In this document: in pieces, positions 21,045 to 32,261 of the stretch
Position numbering within the stretch: position 1 is the stretch's first letter
Layout: each line of letters opens with the position of its first letter
From: Odobenus rosmarus divergens
Lineage: Eukaryota; Chordata; Mammalia; Carnivora; Odobenidae
Direction: 5' to 3'
Length of the DNA stretch: 64,000 bases
NCBI RefSeq assembly: GCF_000321225.1
Contig: NW_004450565.1
Location: 782,155-846,154, forward strand
Notes under the pieces: model-generated
What the model was told of the DNA's origin: nothing
Seen by the model: the letters and a program-made list of their open reading frames with translations, nothing else
Database searches by the model: none
Position numbers and translations under genes: made by a program

Positions 21045-21654
21045 GGGACCATCCCTGATTTCACTGTCTTCTACTGGCCAGTGAGTGAGTGGCCTACCTT
21101 AGGTTCAGGCACCAAAAAAAATCTAAGTGGCTACCAAGACAGTAATGTGGTAGTAAAAGCCAATTGTTTTAGCAGGTGTAAATTAACCTTCAGGATCCCA
21201 TTGCTCAGATAATGTTTTAAACGGGGCCAAATAGGTACAACAACAGAAAGAGACAATAAGCAAAAATTATACCAGTGATTCATCACCAAACACAAGAACA
21301 AAATGTCACAGAGCCTGGTGGAGCTATTGTTGGAGAATGCTAATCCAAATGGAAATGCCTTCAAGTCAAAGAATTGATGTGAACTGTGCGGTAAATGAAG
21401 AAGCTTCACTCAGCGCCCAAGAAACTGGGGTTGGATTCTGAAGTTAAAAAAGATAAACAGAGTAAGTGCCATGAGTGGCAGTGAATGAGAACGTGAGCTG
21501 TCGAGGTTTTGCTGGGGGCACGACCGGTCCGGCTGGGACACAGCCACAAAAATACACATGGTGTTTGGTTTTTTTTTGCATTTTGTAAAGGGGGGCACCG
21601 GGAGGCAGGATATTCGATGCTGAGAGCCCGATGGTGGAGGTTGTCCGTCCTGGG

Positions 21655-21840
21655 TTCAAGGCCAGCTCTTCAACTTAGTGACTGGGTGACCTCTGCCAAG
21701 TTGCATCACCTCTGTAACCTGCAGGCTCCTCACCCATAGTGAGCACCTCGGGAATTTCCACTCTGCAGGTCCCGCGTGAGTGAGGTAAAGGCCAAGAGCT
21801 AAGCACTCCCTGACACAGAGCAGGCCTTCAACCAGAACTG
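21655..21840 (+). repeat. MIR SINE fragment
   Basis: MIR-type words in forward order: ccagctcttcaacttagtgactgggtgacc, gccaagttgcatcacctctgtaacc and the terminal acacagagcaggccttcaacc. Ends approximate. Confidence 0.6.
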
Positions 21841-23426
21841 GAGAGTATTGTTATTTCTACCCCTTGCTTCAAAAATCACTTTGCAATTGAAAGCCATCCC
21901 AGAGGAAAATAATCAGGTCTGGAATCCGTGAGATGCCCAGGATAAACTGCAACCAGTCTGGGGAGATGCTGTCTGGGACCATGCTGAGTATGAGCTGAAG
22001 ATACCATGCGGATGAACAGAAAAGGTCAGTCATAAAATTAAGACAGAATCCCTTATGTGATATGAGATAGAAAGAACTTGCTCAAAAAATCTCATATGAT
22101 CACATTTGAACATGATTATGGCAGTATGAAAAGCCAGGGAAAGTGAATATTGGATTCAAACAGAAAGATGCAAAGAAATTCCATACACATCTATAATAGT
22201 TTTAAAAATAGGATGTTGGGAAAGGTTGCTAATTAAGGAGTTGCTAAATGTGGGCAAGATGGAATATTTCAGAACGTGTTCTGAGCAAAGCTCTGTTAGG
22301 GACCTAGTTGCAGAAACGGAACGGGAGGTTGGTGGCACAAAACAGCTGTGAGCAGAGCCGGGCTGCCCGGCTCGAGGGGGGCATCTTGGTGTAGACTAGC
22401 AGCAGGTGGATCGGATCAGCGGTGCCCACAGGAAATGCTCCTGAGTTCACCCCGACACTGGCTCGCCAAACATCTCAATGTTATGTTTGGGAGTGAACAT
22501 CTTACTGGATTACGGCAATTATAAAATTGACCAATTGCAGACTTACTGATAACCAGGAAGTTCTAAATTAACTTTCAGAGTTTTGCAGTCTACTAATGAC
22601 CCAAATGTTTTTACACGGAAGAATAAGAACTCTGTGAAGAATCTCATGGTGCCTGAGACTGGCCTTCCGATCAAGCTCTGTGAGGGCCGCGTCGACTTAC
22701 TCCAGAGAGGCTAGCTGGAGGACTCTAGTCCATCTTTCAAAGGCCAGGTTGGGTGTTCCTTTGTGGCTGGCGTGGGACGCATGAGCACCGGGCTTCGGGG
22801 TTCCCAGACAGACCAGGCTTGCCACATGCCGCTGACAAAACCCAAAGACAGAGAAACATGAGTGACAGTGAAAGAAGAAAGGGATTTATTTCAGTGAGGC
22901 CAACGCTGGGAAGACAGGAGACTGGTGTCTCCAAGCCTGTCTCCAAAGTGCTGAAAATACTGCCAGGTTTGCGGAAGGGAAAGTGGGACAAAGCTGGGTG
23001 GGTCCTTGCTGGTGGGCAGTGAAGGTCAAAGCGATCATTGTCTTGGGGTCAATCACAGGAGGGCCTCCCTGACTCAGGGCAGTCCTTATCGCTTGAGGGG
23101 GTAGTTTCACTTCCCTTGAGGGGACGCTTTGCCCTCAGGGTCTTCTGCCTGAGCCCAGAGACCCGCTGGAAAGAAGAACCCATCCAGAAAGTTTGAGGTC
23201 AGAATGGAGGGAGCCAAGCCCTCTTTCAGCTTCTCTGGTCATTTCCATGGAGAAGGTCTACATGCCCATCTCCACCCTGCAGCGGCGGAGCCCATGTCTC
23301 AGTTCCAAGACAGTAGGCAGGTGGGCACCTGGCCTCAGGTCAGGGCTCCATTTGTGGATCCAGTGGGACTCTCCTTTTATAGAGTAGCAGATCTGTGCTT
23401 CCTTCTGAGTCTCTTCTCTTCCACCT
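21841..23426. other. Intergenic DNA, possibly containing old LTR-derived sequence
   Basis: From about 22740 to 23400 the sequence has an LTR-like look, including gggatttatttcag (AATAAAT on the minus strand) near 22880, but I cannot place its ends or a duplication. No coding frame is supported in the interval. Confidence 0.35.
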
Positions 23427-24133
23427 GTTGAAGAGGAAGAAATTTACTCTGCCTTTCAAGGTCCCTGTAGCTGGACTAAGAATCAGCTCGACTTGAGAGA
23501 GATGAACTGGAGAAAATCAAATTTGTTTGGTGCATATGGGGAATCCACTCAGACATGGACATTCCAAAGACTGTCAGGCAACAGGAGGCCAATAGTGACG
23601 TGGGGAACAAAGTCAAAAGGAAAAATGAAATCTCCTTACTACTTGCAGTCTTGAAACAGGCAGAGTGACCTTCCTCTAGAACGCAGGTACCTGGATGTTA
23701 TTACTTTGCTAAGGGCAAAAGGCAATCTTAGCCCGACCCCCAGGATCCTGTAAGTCTACTTTAACATATCAAAATTCCTTTGGAAACTTCCTCTATCTCT
23801 ACCCTCCCAAGATACATGTTGGCAATCATCCCCCAAGCATATGACCCACCGATATACATGTGAAGGGTCTCATGACTAATTACAGTAATAAATGACCTTT
23901 TCTTAACAACAGCTAGCCGCCTTAAGGTCCTGGAAACCTTGCTTCCAAAATTCCTTAGAGATTTATGCTTTCCCTAACCTCTCCCAACTTGAAGGTATAT
24001 AACAGGCCACTCCTCATGACCCCGGCACAGCTCTTTCTGCCCACGGGTCTGTCCCTGTGCTTTCACAAAACCCCTTTTTCCACCGAAGACATCTCAAGAA
24101 TTCTTTCTTGGTGGTCGGCTCCAAACCCTAACA
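23427..24133 (+). repeat. Probable solo ERV LTR (class I-like)
   Basis: The segment starts tgttgaagaggaag and ends ctccaaaccctaaca, with TG/CA ends. A TATA-like gtatataacagg lies near 23996 about 140 bases before the 3' end, followed by a C-rich region typical of R-U5. No target-site duplication could be matched, so the left end is uncertain. No viral reading frame flanks it. Confidence 0.55.
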
Positions 24134-26499
24134 TCTTTCCTACATCTATAGGACATCCTGAGCTCAGAAGAGGGGTTGGGTCTGGGGGTAAAGTGGGGAG
24201 GAAGACCATTAGCAGGCAGGTGGGAGGAGGTGTTTGGAAAACAAAGGTTGCCCTGTTATGTAGATCAGTTCCTTAGGGAAAGAGGAATGTCTGTTAATAG
24301 CTCTCTCGTTGGTGCAGGCTCTCCTTTCCAATGTAAATCTAGGCAGTTGAGGGGGAGGTGAAGAGTTTTTCCTGAATCTGCTGGGTTGTGATTGCTTTCA
24401 ACTAAAAATAGTCTTCAGGCCAAAGTGGGCCCATCTTGGTGCTGCCTGCGCTGGGCCCTTACATACCCCTGCCTGGCACTCAAAAGACTACAGGTCTTGC
24501 CTGCCCCACCCCCAGTGCCCCACGATTAGTTAGGTGGGACCCCGTGACCAGTTCTAGCTGGTGGGTTATGAGCAAAAGTGATGTTTGTCACCTCCTGCTT
24601 GGTCAGCGGCTCTGTTCAGGGGTTCAAGCAGCATTTCTCATACATGTGCCAAGTGGTGGGGAGCACTGTGCTGAGGGGGACGCTGTGCTGGGTGGGCACT
24701 GTGCTGGGATGGCTGTGTGCTCTGGGGGACACTGAGCTGGGGGAGGGGACCCTGAGCTGGGGGGCCACTGTGGGATTGGAGTGGAGGGAAGAGGTGAGCA
24801 GGGCGGGCAGGGAGCTATGAGAGCGTGGTAGTGGCGGTGGCAGGCACCGTGGGGAGGTTCTGAGATGAGGATTCCGTGGATTGGTATGATCCACAGTGAT
24901 GACCAGCATGGCCTGAAGCCTTCTTGAGGACACGCCCTGTTGTCCTTTGTGTAACCACACCCCTGATCCACCCTGGGGGCGTGACATAGCTCCTCTCTGG
25001 AAGTCTCCTGGATCCCCAGCCTGTAGGCTTCAGAGGCCACAGAGGTAGGTCTCACGGGAGGTGCGGGGCAGAGACCTACCGTGGACACGCTTCCGTCCGC
25101 GGGTCCCCTTAATAAGTCACTTCTGGACTCCTTGGTTGGCTTTTTCTTGGGCCTCTGGCTCCTTTGCCTTTAGAGGTTCTTTTGTGGGTCAGGGAGGGAG
25201 GGAGGAGCCTGGGACCGGTTTGGGCGTGGGAGCAGGTGTACATGGGGCCCTGCCTGAGATGGCCCTTGCTCGGCTTCCCCTTCCTCCTGCTCTGGTGCGA
25301 GCTGTTTGCTCCACTCCACACGGCCCAGCCCTCTGTCCCCGCCTTCAGGTCCTGGCTCTGGCCTCATGGGTCAGCTCTGGAAGGAGCACTCCCACACGGG
25401 CCTGGCATGTTCCGGCCAGTAAGCAGCTTTGTCTCGGGTGGGAAGGGAGTCGGTGATATTATACATACGCTAAGGAGGCCTTGTTCATCCTGGGCCACGG
25501 CCACGCGGGGTCCGGGGGGCGGGCAGCAGCTGCCCTGCAAGCAGGAGTCTGGGAGTCGCACTTTGGGGAACGTATGGTTTAAGAGCAGAGGGTGGCCGTG
25601 CGAAGGCCTGAGCATTCTGGGAAGTCAGGGACGTGTGTGCATGCACCGGCATCCGGGGAAGTAAGGTCCTGGGTTTGAGGCCCGATGCAGTCGGAGAACG
25701 AGATGGCTGAACCAAGCCTGCAGAAGGGGGGCAGCAGTGCAGGCCGGTGACCAGGAGGCTGGGATTTAAGGCCGTGCGCGAGGCAGCCAGGGAGGCAGGA
25801 GTCAGGGTCCAGAACCCTGGGATTGGGAGCTGGCTCTCAAGGGACGGAGAAGACCCTCCAAGGGCCATCAGCCATTGTGGGAAAGGGGACCCGGGGCCAG
25901 TGCAGGATCACAACAAAGTGCAGCCGTCCGGCCAGGGGTGGGAGCAAGGCTATGTCACAACGGGCACCGCCAGGTCTGGCTGAGGGGGGTGAGGGCCTGC
26001 TGTTGCCACGCAGCTGGTCCTGGTGCCCCTGCCTCCCCATCCCCACACCCCACACTGCGATTGGCTGGCACAGGCTTAAGCTGCGGGGTCCAGCCTGCAC
26101 GGGACAGCCCCGGTGGGCCTGAGCTCATGGTCCCCCTGTGGTGACCCCACGAGGACTTTGGGAGGTGGATCCCAGCAGAGGAGCTGTCTGAGGGGGAAGC
26201 AGAGCGCAGGAAGCAGTTGAAAACCAACAATCCCGAACCAGCAGCCTTGGAGTAGAACCTAAAGGGGGTGTGTGGAGTGTCGGCAGTGGGCGTTGGGAAC
26301 CTCCCGGTGCCCTGGCATCACTCCGGCCTCAGCCGGACGTGCAGGGCGGGCCTGATGCAGCTTAGGCCTGTTTCCAGGCTCCCCCTACGGCCTCCAGGCA
26401 GACCCACTGCTGCCAGGTAGAGCTAGCTGCAGCTAGGTGACTCGCACATCTCCCCTCCTCACCTCATAACTACCAGGAATGCCCTCTTCCACTTAGCTA
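24134..26499. other. GC-rich intergenic DNA, no gene recognised
   Basis: The base composition rises here compared with 18-24 kb. Many open frames of 60-166 codons overlap on both strands, as expected in stop-poor GC-rich DNA. None has a recognisable domain. A repetitive ctgtgctgggggacactgagctggg stretch lies at 24660-24780. Confidence 0.45.
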
Positions 26500-26745
26500 G
26501 CCCCTCCTCTTCCTTCAACGCAACCTGGGCATCACCTCCTCTGGGGAGCCCTCCCTGACCTCTGCAGGCAGAGCTACGGAGTTTTTCCCTGCTGTTCCTT
26601 TGGGATTCCTGTGCATTCCTGGCACAGCCCTTAGACTCGGTGCAATGACCGGTGCCCTCACTGTCCCACGCCTCTCCCTGCCTGCAGCCCCAGGGTTTAG
26701 CACCGTGCCTGGGTGCAGAGGGGCTTCATGCTGGCTGAGTGGCCG
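26500..26745 (+). repeat. L2 (LINE-2) 3' fragment
   Basis: The order ccttcaacgcaacctgggcatcacctcctc, ggggagccctccctgacctc and gcaccgtgcctgggtgcagagg matches the L2 3' end in forward orientation. Confidence 0.65.
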
Positions 26746-27380
26746 GACGGGGGAGGAAGAACAAGGGGAAGTGGGCCACGGGGGTGCAGAGGAAAATGCA
26801 GAGGGCAGGGCGGCATGGGTCCTGCATTCCACCTGGGAGACCGTCACAAGCTGCGGCGGCTGGGGTCAGGGCCGTGTGGTCAGGGGCAGCCAAGGGCGGG
26901 TGGGACTGTTGGGGGCAGGAAGCTGTCGGGGCTTGAAGGCTGGGCTGGGAGGAGGGAATGGCCCGGAGCGGAGTGGAAGGGCTGAGCCGTGCGGTCATTT
27001 CCCAGTCCTGCGTGGTGACTGGCACACAGTAGGTGCTCACTACTGTTCCCCCTGCCAGAGCTGGCTCACTTTCTAGTGCTCGCGGGCGCTGGCCGGCACA
27101 TGGCCTCATCAGGAATAACCCAGGAGCCTCTACAGAAGCCAGAGCCGCTGAGAGCTTGCTTCCAGACACAGAGGCTCCGATGCAGGCAGTTCTAGAAGCC
27201 ACACCCAGATGGTGCGGAGGCCTTTTCCTGGAGCTCCTAGGTCATCAGAGATCTCTGTTCCTGTTGTCCATGCTGCAGGCAGCTTCCTCAGGTCCCCCCG
27301 GTCAGCAGGCCCCACCTTGGCCCTGGGGGAGCCCTGGGGGAGCACCCCCTCACAGCATTCCCAGCGACAGGTTTGAGCCC

Positions 27381-28038
27381 TGTAGTGGGTTGAATTGTGT
27401 CCCCAAAATAGGTCTATTTTTTTTTTAAGATTTTTATTTATTTATTCGAGAGAGAGAGAGAGAGAGCTTGAGATCATGAGCAGGGAGAGAGGGAGAGGGA
27501 GAAGCAGGCTCCCCGATGAGCAGGGAGCCCGATGTGGACTCAGTCCCAGGACCCCGGGATCATGACCTGAGCCAAAGGCAGACGCTTCACCGACTGAGCC
27601 ACCCGGGCGCCTGCCCAAAATAGGTTGACTTCCTAACCCTCTGAACCTGTCAGTTGGACCTGACTTGGAAATGGGCTCTTTGCAGATATGATCAAGTTAC
27701 AATGGGGTCACGCTGGCGTAGGGCAGGCCCACAATCCAGTGACTGGTGTCCCTGGGAGGGGACAGCACAGAGACACAGGGAGAGAGGGTCACGTGATGAC
27801 AGGGGCAAAGACTGCAGTGAGGTGGCCACGAGCCAAGGAAAGCTGGGCTCGCTGGTAGCCACCGGAAGCTGGAAAGAGACATAGAGGATTCTTCCTCGAG
27901 TCTTCCAAGGGAGCACGGTCCTGCTGGCCCCTGGATTCTGGACTTCTGGCCTCCAGGACAGTGAAAGAATACATCTCTGTGGTTCTAAGCTGCCTGGCTT
28001 GTGGTCATATCTTACAGCAGCCCCAGGAAATTGATACA
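27381..28038 (+). repeat. ERVL-MaLR-type LTR, split by a SINE
   Basis: It begins tgtagtgggttgaattgtgtc, is interrupted at 27414-27613 by a SINE, and resumes with ggttgacttcctaaccctctg. Further landmarks are atgggctctttgcagatatgatcaag, ccagtgactggtgtccc, ggacttctggcctccaggacag and the end ggaaattgataca. It is close in type to the LTR at 10.1 kb. Confidence 0.7.
27414..27613 (-). repeat. CAN-type SINE inside a MaLR LTR
   Basis: The reverse-oriented head accgactgagccacccgggcgcc ends near 27611. A (GA)n/(TC)n tract lies next to the tail. The host duplication cccaaaataggt is perfect at 27402-27413 and 27614-27625, so the split host LTR can be rejoined exactly at this point. Confidence 0.93.
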
Positions 28039-28039
28039 G

Positions 28040-28210
28040 GCTGTATCGCTTAGTGCTTAAGAAGGAGTTTCTGGGTCCCAACTGAGTTATATCTCGACCC
28101 CGCCAGGGCTGAGCTGTGTGACCCGGAGTGACTTACTTAGCCTCTCTGTGCCGCCCCCCTCCCCCTGCCCCCCCAGGTTGCTGAAGGGCTGAGTCAATGA
28201 GTCTGCCGTA
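28040..28210 (+). repeat. MIR SINE fragment
   Basis: Forward MIR landmarks: ggagtttctgggtcccaactgag, gagctgtgtgacccggagtgacttacttagcctctctgtg. It starts right after the MaLR LTR end. Confidence 0.65.
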
Positions 28211-28344
28211 TGAAACCGCGGATGGGCACCAGCATGGGGGAAGTGCCCTGGTTCTGCATGGAAGGTGGCGTGTTTCAGAATGGAGGCTTCCGTGTGTCCA
28301 GTGCTAGAGCTTGCTCTCAGGGCGCAGGCTTGTTCCTGTCCTTA

Positions 28345-28560
28345 TGTCCCCCTATATGCTCACACCTGTAGTACCACAGACTGGATGGCTTAACCATCAT
28401 TCCCTCACGGTCTCGAGGCTAGAAGTCCAAATCCATCTTAACATGATCACGTCTGCGAAGACCCTGTTCCCAAGTAAGGTTCCGTTCCCCGGGGCATCCG
28501 GCTTAGGACCTCCACGTACCTTTTGGGGGATGCAGTCAAGCCGTCACAAGGTCTCTTATG
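28345..28560 (-). repeat. MaLR-type LTR fragment
   Basis: The plus strand shows gtaccacagactggatggcttaacc... aggctagaagtccaaatcc... tgatcacgtctgcgaagaccc, the reverse-complement pattern of an MLT1-like LTR. It is short and lacks both clear ends. Confidence 0.5.
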
Positions 28561-28599
28561 CAAAACCTGAAAAATCCGTGGGGGAGGTATTTTCATTTC

Positions 28600-29355
28600 A
28601 GACGCTTGGGATCACAGATTTTTAAAAACCCGTCTTTCAGCAATCAGCATTGAGGAGCGAAGTGAGCACGCATTAGAGTAGGTGCTGAGAGCCGGCCACT
28701 GCGTGCGTGAGGCTTCCTTACCAGGGGGGCGTGCGGAGACATCACCGCCATGTGCACGTGCGGAAGGACTGCCTTCTTTCTGACTTGATGGGATTCACTC
28801 ATTCGTGTGTTCATTCAACAAATACTTGTGGCACTCTTTTGCATTCTAGGACCCATGAAAGATAAAGTGGGGGATAAGGACTCGGTCCTCACCCACTGTT
28901 GGTCACATGGAGCAATGAGGTGCTGTTTGTCCTGCGCCTCGCCACGCTTTCTGGCTGCTGGCCCAGCTCCAGCTCTAGCTTGAACTTGACCTGAGCTTTT
29001 TTCTCCTCAGAACCTCCCATTTTTTGCTCCGTATCACGGTAGTTTACCGCACCCTTCTCCTTGTACCCAGGAGGGAGATGCACATGATTTGACCTTCTGT
29101 TTCTTGGAAGCGGCGGAACTGGCTGGAGCCTCCATGATTATTGATCCCTTCCCTAGGTGGACAGGGCAGCCATTCTCAACATTGTTCTTCGGACACACTT
29201 CCCAGTGCTGGTTACACAAGCTACCCATGCCCGTGGGCGACCCAGGGATCGATGAAATTCGAAATCTTTGTGAAGGAAAAATAGCCAAAGTGATGGGAGT
29301 AAGGAAGTGTCGGTCATTTAAAAAATCTCAAATGAATGCCATTTTATAAGAAAAA
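28600..29355. other. Intergenic DNA, nothing recognised
   Basis: Unique-looking sequence. The 28800-28890 part (tgttcattcaacaaatacttg) resembles a common ancient mammalian repeat but is too short to place. Confidence 0.4.
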
Positions 29356-29359
29356 TTAT

Positions 29360-29870
29360 AGAGTCTATTAAGATTCTCCAGAGAATCCAGAGAAACATAA
29401 CCAACAGGATGTGTGTGTTTGTGTGTGTGTGTGTGTGCATATATACACATAGACATATGCATTTATATGGGGGAGGGGAGAGAGAGACATACTTGTTATA
29501 AGGAATTATCTCATACAGTGGTGGGGGCTGGCAAGTCCAAAATCTTTAGGGTTGTCCAGCAGGCGGGGGACCCAGGAAAGAGTTGCAATTTGTACCCAAA
29601 GTACAGAATTCCCTCTTCCTTGGGAGAAGTCAATCTGGTTCTTTAAGGCTTTCAGTTGATTGAATGAGGCCCACCCACATTATGGAGGACAAACTGCTCA
29701 ACTCTAAGTCCGCTGATTAAATGTTAATGGCATCTCAAACATGCCTTCACAGAAACATCTAGAATAACGTTTGACCAAAAGCTGGGTGCCATACATAGCC
29801 TAGCCGTGATGACCATCACATACAAAATTTATATGTGATACATCACATGGAAAATTAACTATCACATATG
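29360..29870. repeat. Ancient interspersed repeat with internal (TG)n, family unassigned
   Basis: The run tctccagagaatccagagaaacataaccaacaggatgtgtg... ttataaggaattatctcatac... gattgaatgaggcccacccac... atgttaatggcatc is a repeat seen widely in mammalian genomes, including the (TG)n after the first 50 bases. I cannot name its family with certainty. Confidence 0.55.
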
Positions 29871-30020
29871 GCTAAATCTAGTTTTAAATTTACTTTTATT
29901 AAAAAAAAAACCAGTTTTTCTAAGCCTCCCAATTAAAACAATGTGAAAATGAGAATAAATGGACCTTACCATTAAAGATAATTGTGCATGAGTTTTGCAG
30001 ACTTTAAGACTCGGCAACCA

Positions 30021-30200
30021 AGGGGCGCCTGGGTGGCTCAGTTGGTTAAGCATCTGCTTTCGGCTCAGGTCATGGTCCCAGGGTCCTGGGATCAAGCCCC
30101 ACCGTAGGCAGGGAGCCTGCTTCTCCCTCTCCTCCCTGCTCATGCTTTCTCTCACTATCTCAGCCTCTCTCTCAAATAAATAAATAAAATCTTAAAAAAA
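30021..30200 (+). repeat. CAN-type SINE with 15-bp target-site duplication
   Basis: A near-complete element: aggggcgcctgggtggctcag head, (AAATA)n plus poly(A) tail. The duplication aagactcggcaacca (30006-30020) and aagactgggcaacca (30201-30215) differs at one base. Confidence 0.95.
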
Positions 30201-30554
30201 AAGACTGGGCAACCATGCACCCCACAGGAGCTCACCAGCCTTTGACGTGACAGTTGTAAATCTGTCAAAAGCACGCTTATGTCTTCAGTCCCATTTATGT
30301 CCAAATTATTGGGCATATATACATTATTCATGCCTTCTCCATTTGTCTTTGCCCTTTTCCTTATTTTTTCCCTGATGAGGATAAAAATAAAATGGAATTA
30401 ATGATAACATTGCAGTTTTAAGCACTGCAGTGACCTAAAATGCCACAGTGTTAATGACACACTGTGCACTAGACACGTCCTTCATTGAGCAGAGTGCCCA
30501 ATGGACCTGACGCAGAAAGCGCCCGTGAGGTTGACCCTGGGAGCTGGGTCCTTC

Positions 30555-30715
30555 CTGGAGGTGGGGGACTGTCCCGTGCATTGTAGGATGTTGAGCAGCA
30601 TCCTGGCCCTGGATTCAGTGTCAGTAGCAACCCCCCCTAATTTTGACAACCGAAACCATCCCCAGACATTGCCCAGCGTCCCCTGGCTGGAGGCAGAAGA
30701 GTCCCCCCAGCGGTG
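30555..30715 (-). mobile_element. hAT-Charlie non-autonomous DNA transposon fragment (MER20-like)
   Basis: The words ctgtcccgtgcattgtaggatgttgagcagcatcc, cagtagcaacccccc and ccagacattgcccagcgtcccctgg in this order match MER20-type hAT elements as remembered, in reverse orientation. Terminal repeats are eroded. Confidence 0.6.
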
Positions 30716-31439
30716 AAGCATGGACCCAGAGCACTGGGCATGGGCAGCAGCAGCAAGGTTGCAGGAGGAACCTCGGGGTCACAACGGCCTGACGCTGGAA
30801 GGTCACATGGACTGTGCACGGAGAAAAAACAGCCACCTTGGTAGAGGGTAGCAGGTCCAGCGAGTGTGGGCGGGAGCCCAGGAGCCATGGGGCAGCTTGC
30901 GTTCATGCTGGGAGCCTGTGGGCAGTTCCAGAGGCCTGCCGCAGTCCATTCTGGCTCCAGCCCTGCCCCTCCCAATCAGCGCCTGGGGGTGGCCTTGCCA
31001 CATGGCCCCAGGTGCCCTCATGGCTGGAAGAACTTGGTTAAGACCGACTAAAATCCGGCCACCCCGAGGGCCCAGCACCAGGCAGGCTTCAGTTTCTGGA
31101 GGATTCTAAATGTACCAGCTGCATGGTCACCACGCCTTCCCTTCCACCCGGGAGAGCTCGCAAATACAGGATTAGAGAGGCTGTACCGAGCCTTCCCCAC
31201 AGTGTCGAAGAGAAGACCTCACCTACCTCCCACGTCACCAACGTGCTCTGAGTATGGGGATCTTGTCTGTGAGGATGACTTGGCGGGATGCCACGTGTGT
31301 CCTGCAGGACGCAGGGCCCTCCAGGGCATCATTAGAGGTCATGTGAAGGACAATGGCGGAGATCAGCTCGTTGAGATGCCTCCCCTGTCCCGCCCCACCC
31401 CACCACACATTAGCAGCTGGGATAAGAAAATGCAGAGCC

Positions 31440-32260
31440 CCCGTTTCTAAAAATGGGAGTGAGCGGACACTTCACCAAATGAGCGATACACATCCCAATA
31501 AACACACGAAACAATACTTGACATCGCTGATCATTAGGGAAACGAACATTAAAGCGATGATGAGACTCCGCCACATACCTGTCAGAACGGCTGGGTCTAA
31601 ATGTACCGACCAGATCAAATGCCAGCAAGGGTGCGGAGCCACCGGAAGGCTCCTGCACAGTGTGAGATGGTGCAGCCCCAGGAAAGACAGCCTCGTGCAA
31701 ACAGACACTGTCCTCTGGCACCTGGAAGTGTCACAGCTAGGTATTTACCCAAGAGGAAAGAAAATGTCTAGCAGCTTTGTCGCCCAGACTGGAAACCACC
31801 CAAATGGCCATTGGCTGGGGCTTGGTTGAAGGAGTGACACACCCACACAATGGGACCCTGCTCAGCAAATAAAGAGCAGCTGACCTCGAAAGCATTAGGC
31901 TGAGTGTGAGAAGCCAGATGCTGAACGCTAGGTTCTGGGTGATGCTGCTCGGACGACATTCTGGAAGAGGCAAAATGAAAGGACATAAGTCAGGGGTGCT
32001 GAGGGTAGGGGGAGGTGATGGATAGCAAAGGGACACATGGGAGCCCTTGGGGAGATGGGGCGCTCTGTGTCTCGACTGTGCTGGTGGTAATGGGCTGCCT
32101 ACATTGCCAACACTTGGGAGCTGCATACCCCGTCGGCATTTTTGGAGGTGTAATTGACACCTGACGTTGTGTTACTTTCAGGAGCGCAACAATGATTGGA
32201 TCAATATTGGTATTGCAAAATGGGAGTGAATTTCATCATAGGCACACGGTATCTCAATAA
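31440..32260 (+). mobile_element. L1 fragment: ORF2 3' end and 3' region (degenerate)
   Basis: The forward sequence shows degenerate L1 ORF2 end words: gcggacacttcaccaaatgagc, cattagggaaacgaacattaaagc, cacatacctgtcagaacggctg, ggtatttacccaagaggaaagaaaa and aaccacccaaatggccattg. Multiple stops break the frame, so it is non-functional. The final 120 bases (tttttggaggtgtaattgacacc...) look like another L1-derived piece. Confidence 0.75.
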
Positions 32261-32261
32261 T

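Noticed and set aside
31353..31829. 158-codon plus-strand frame
   Set aside because: It overlaps an L1 ORF2 remnant in a different register and contains the usual decayed L1 words, so it is repeat-derived and not a host gene.
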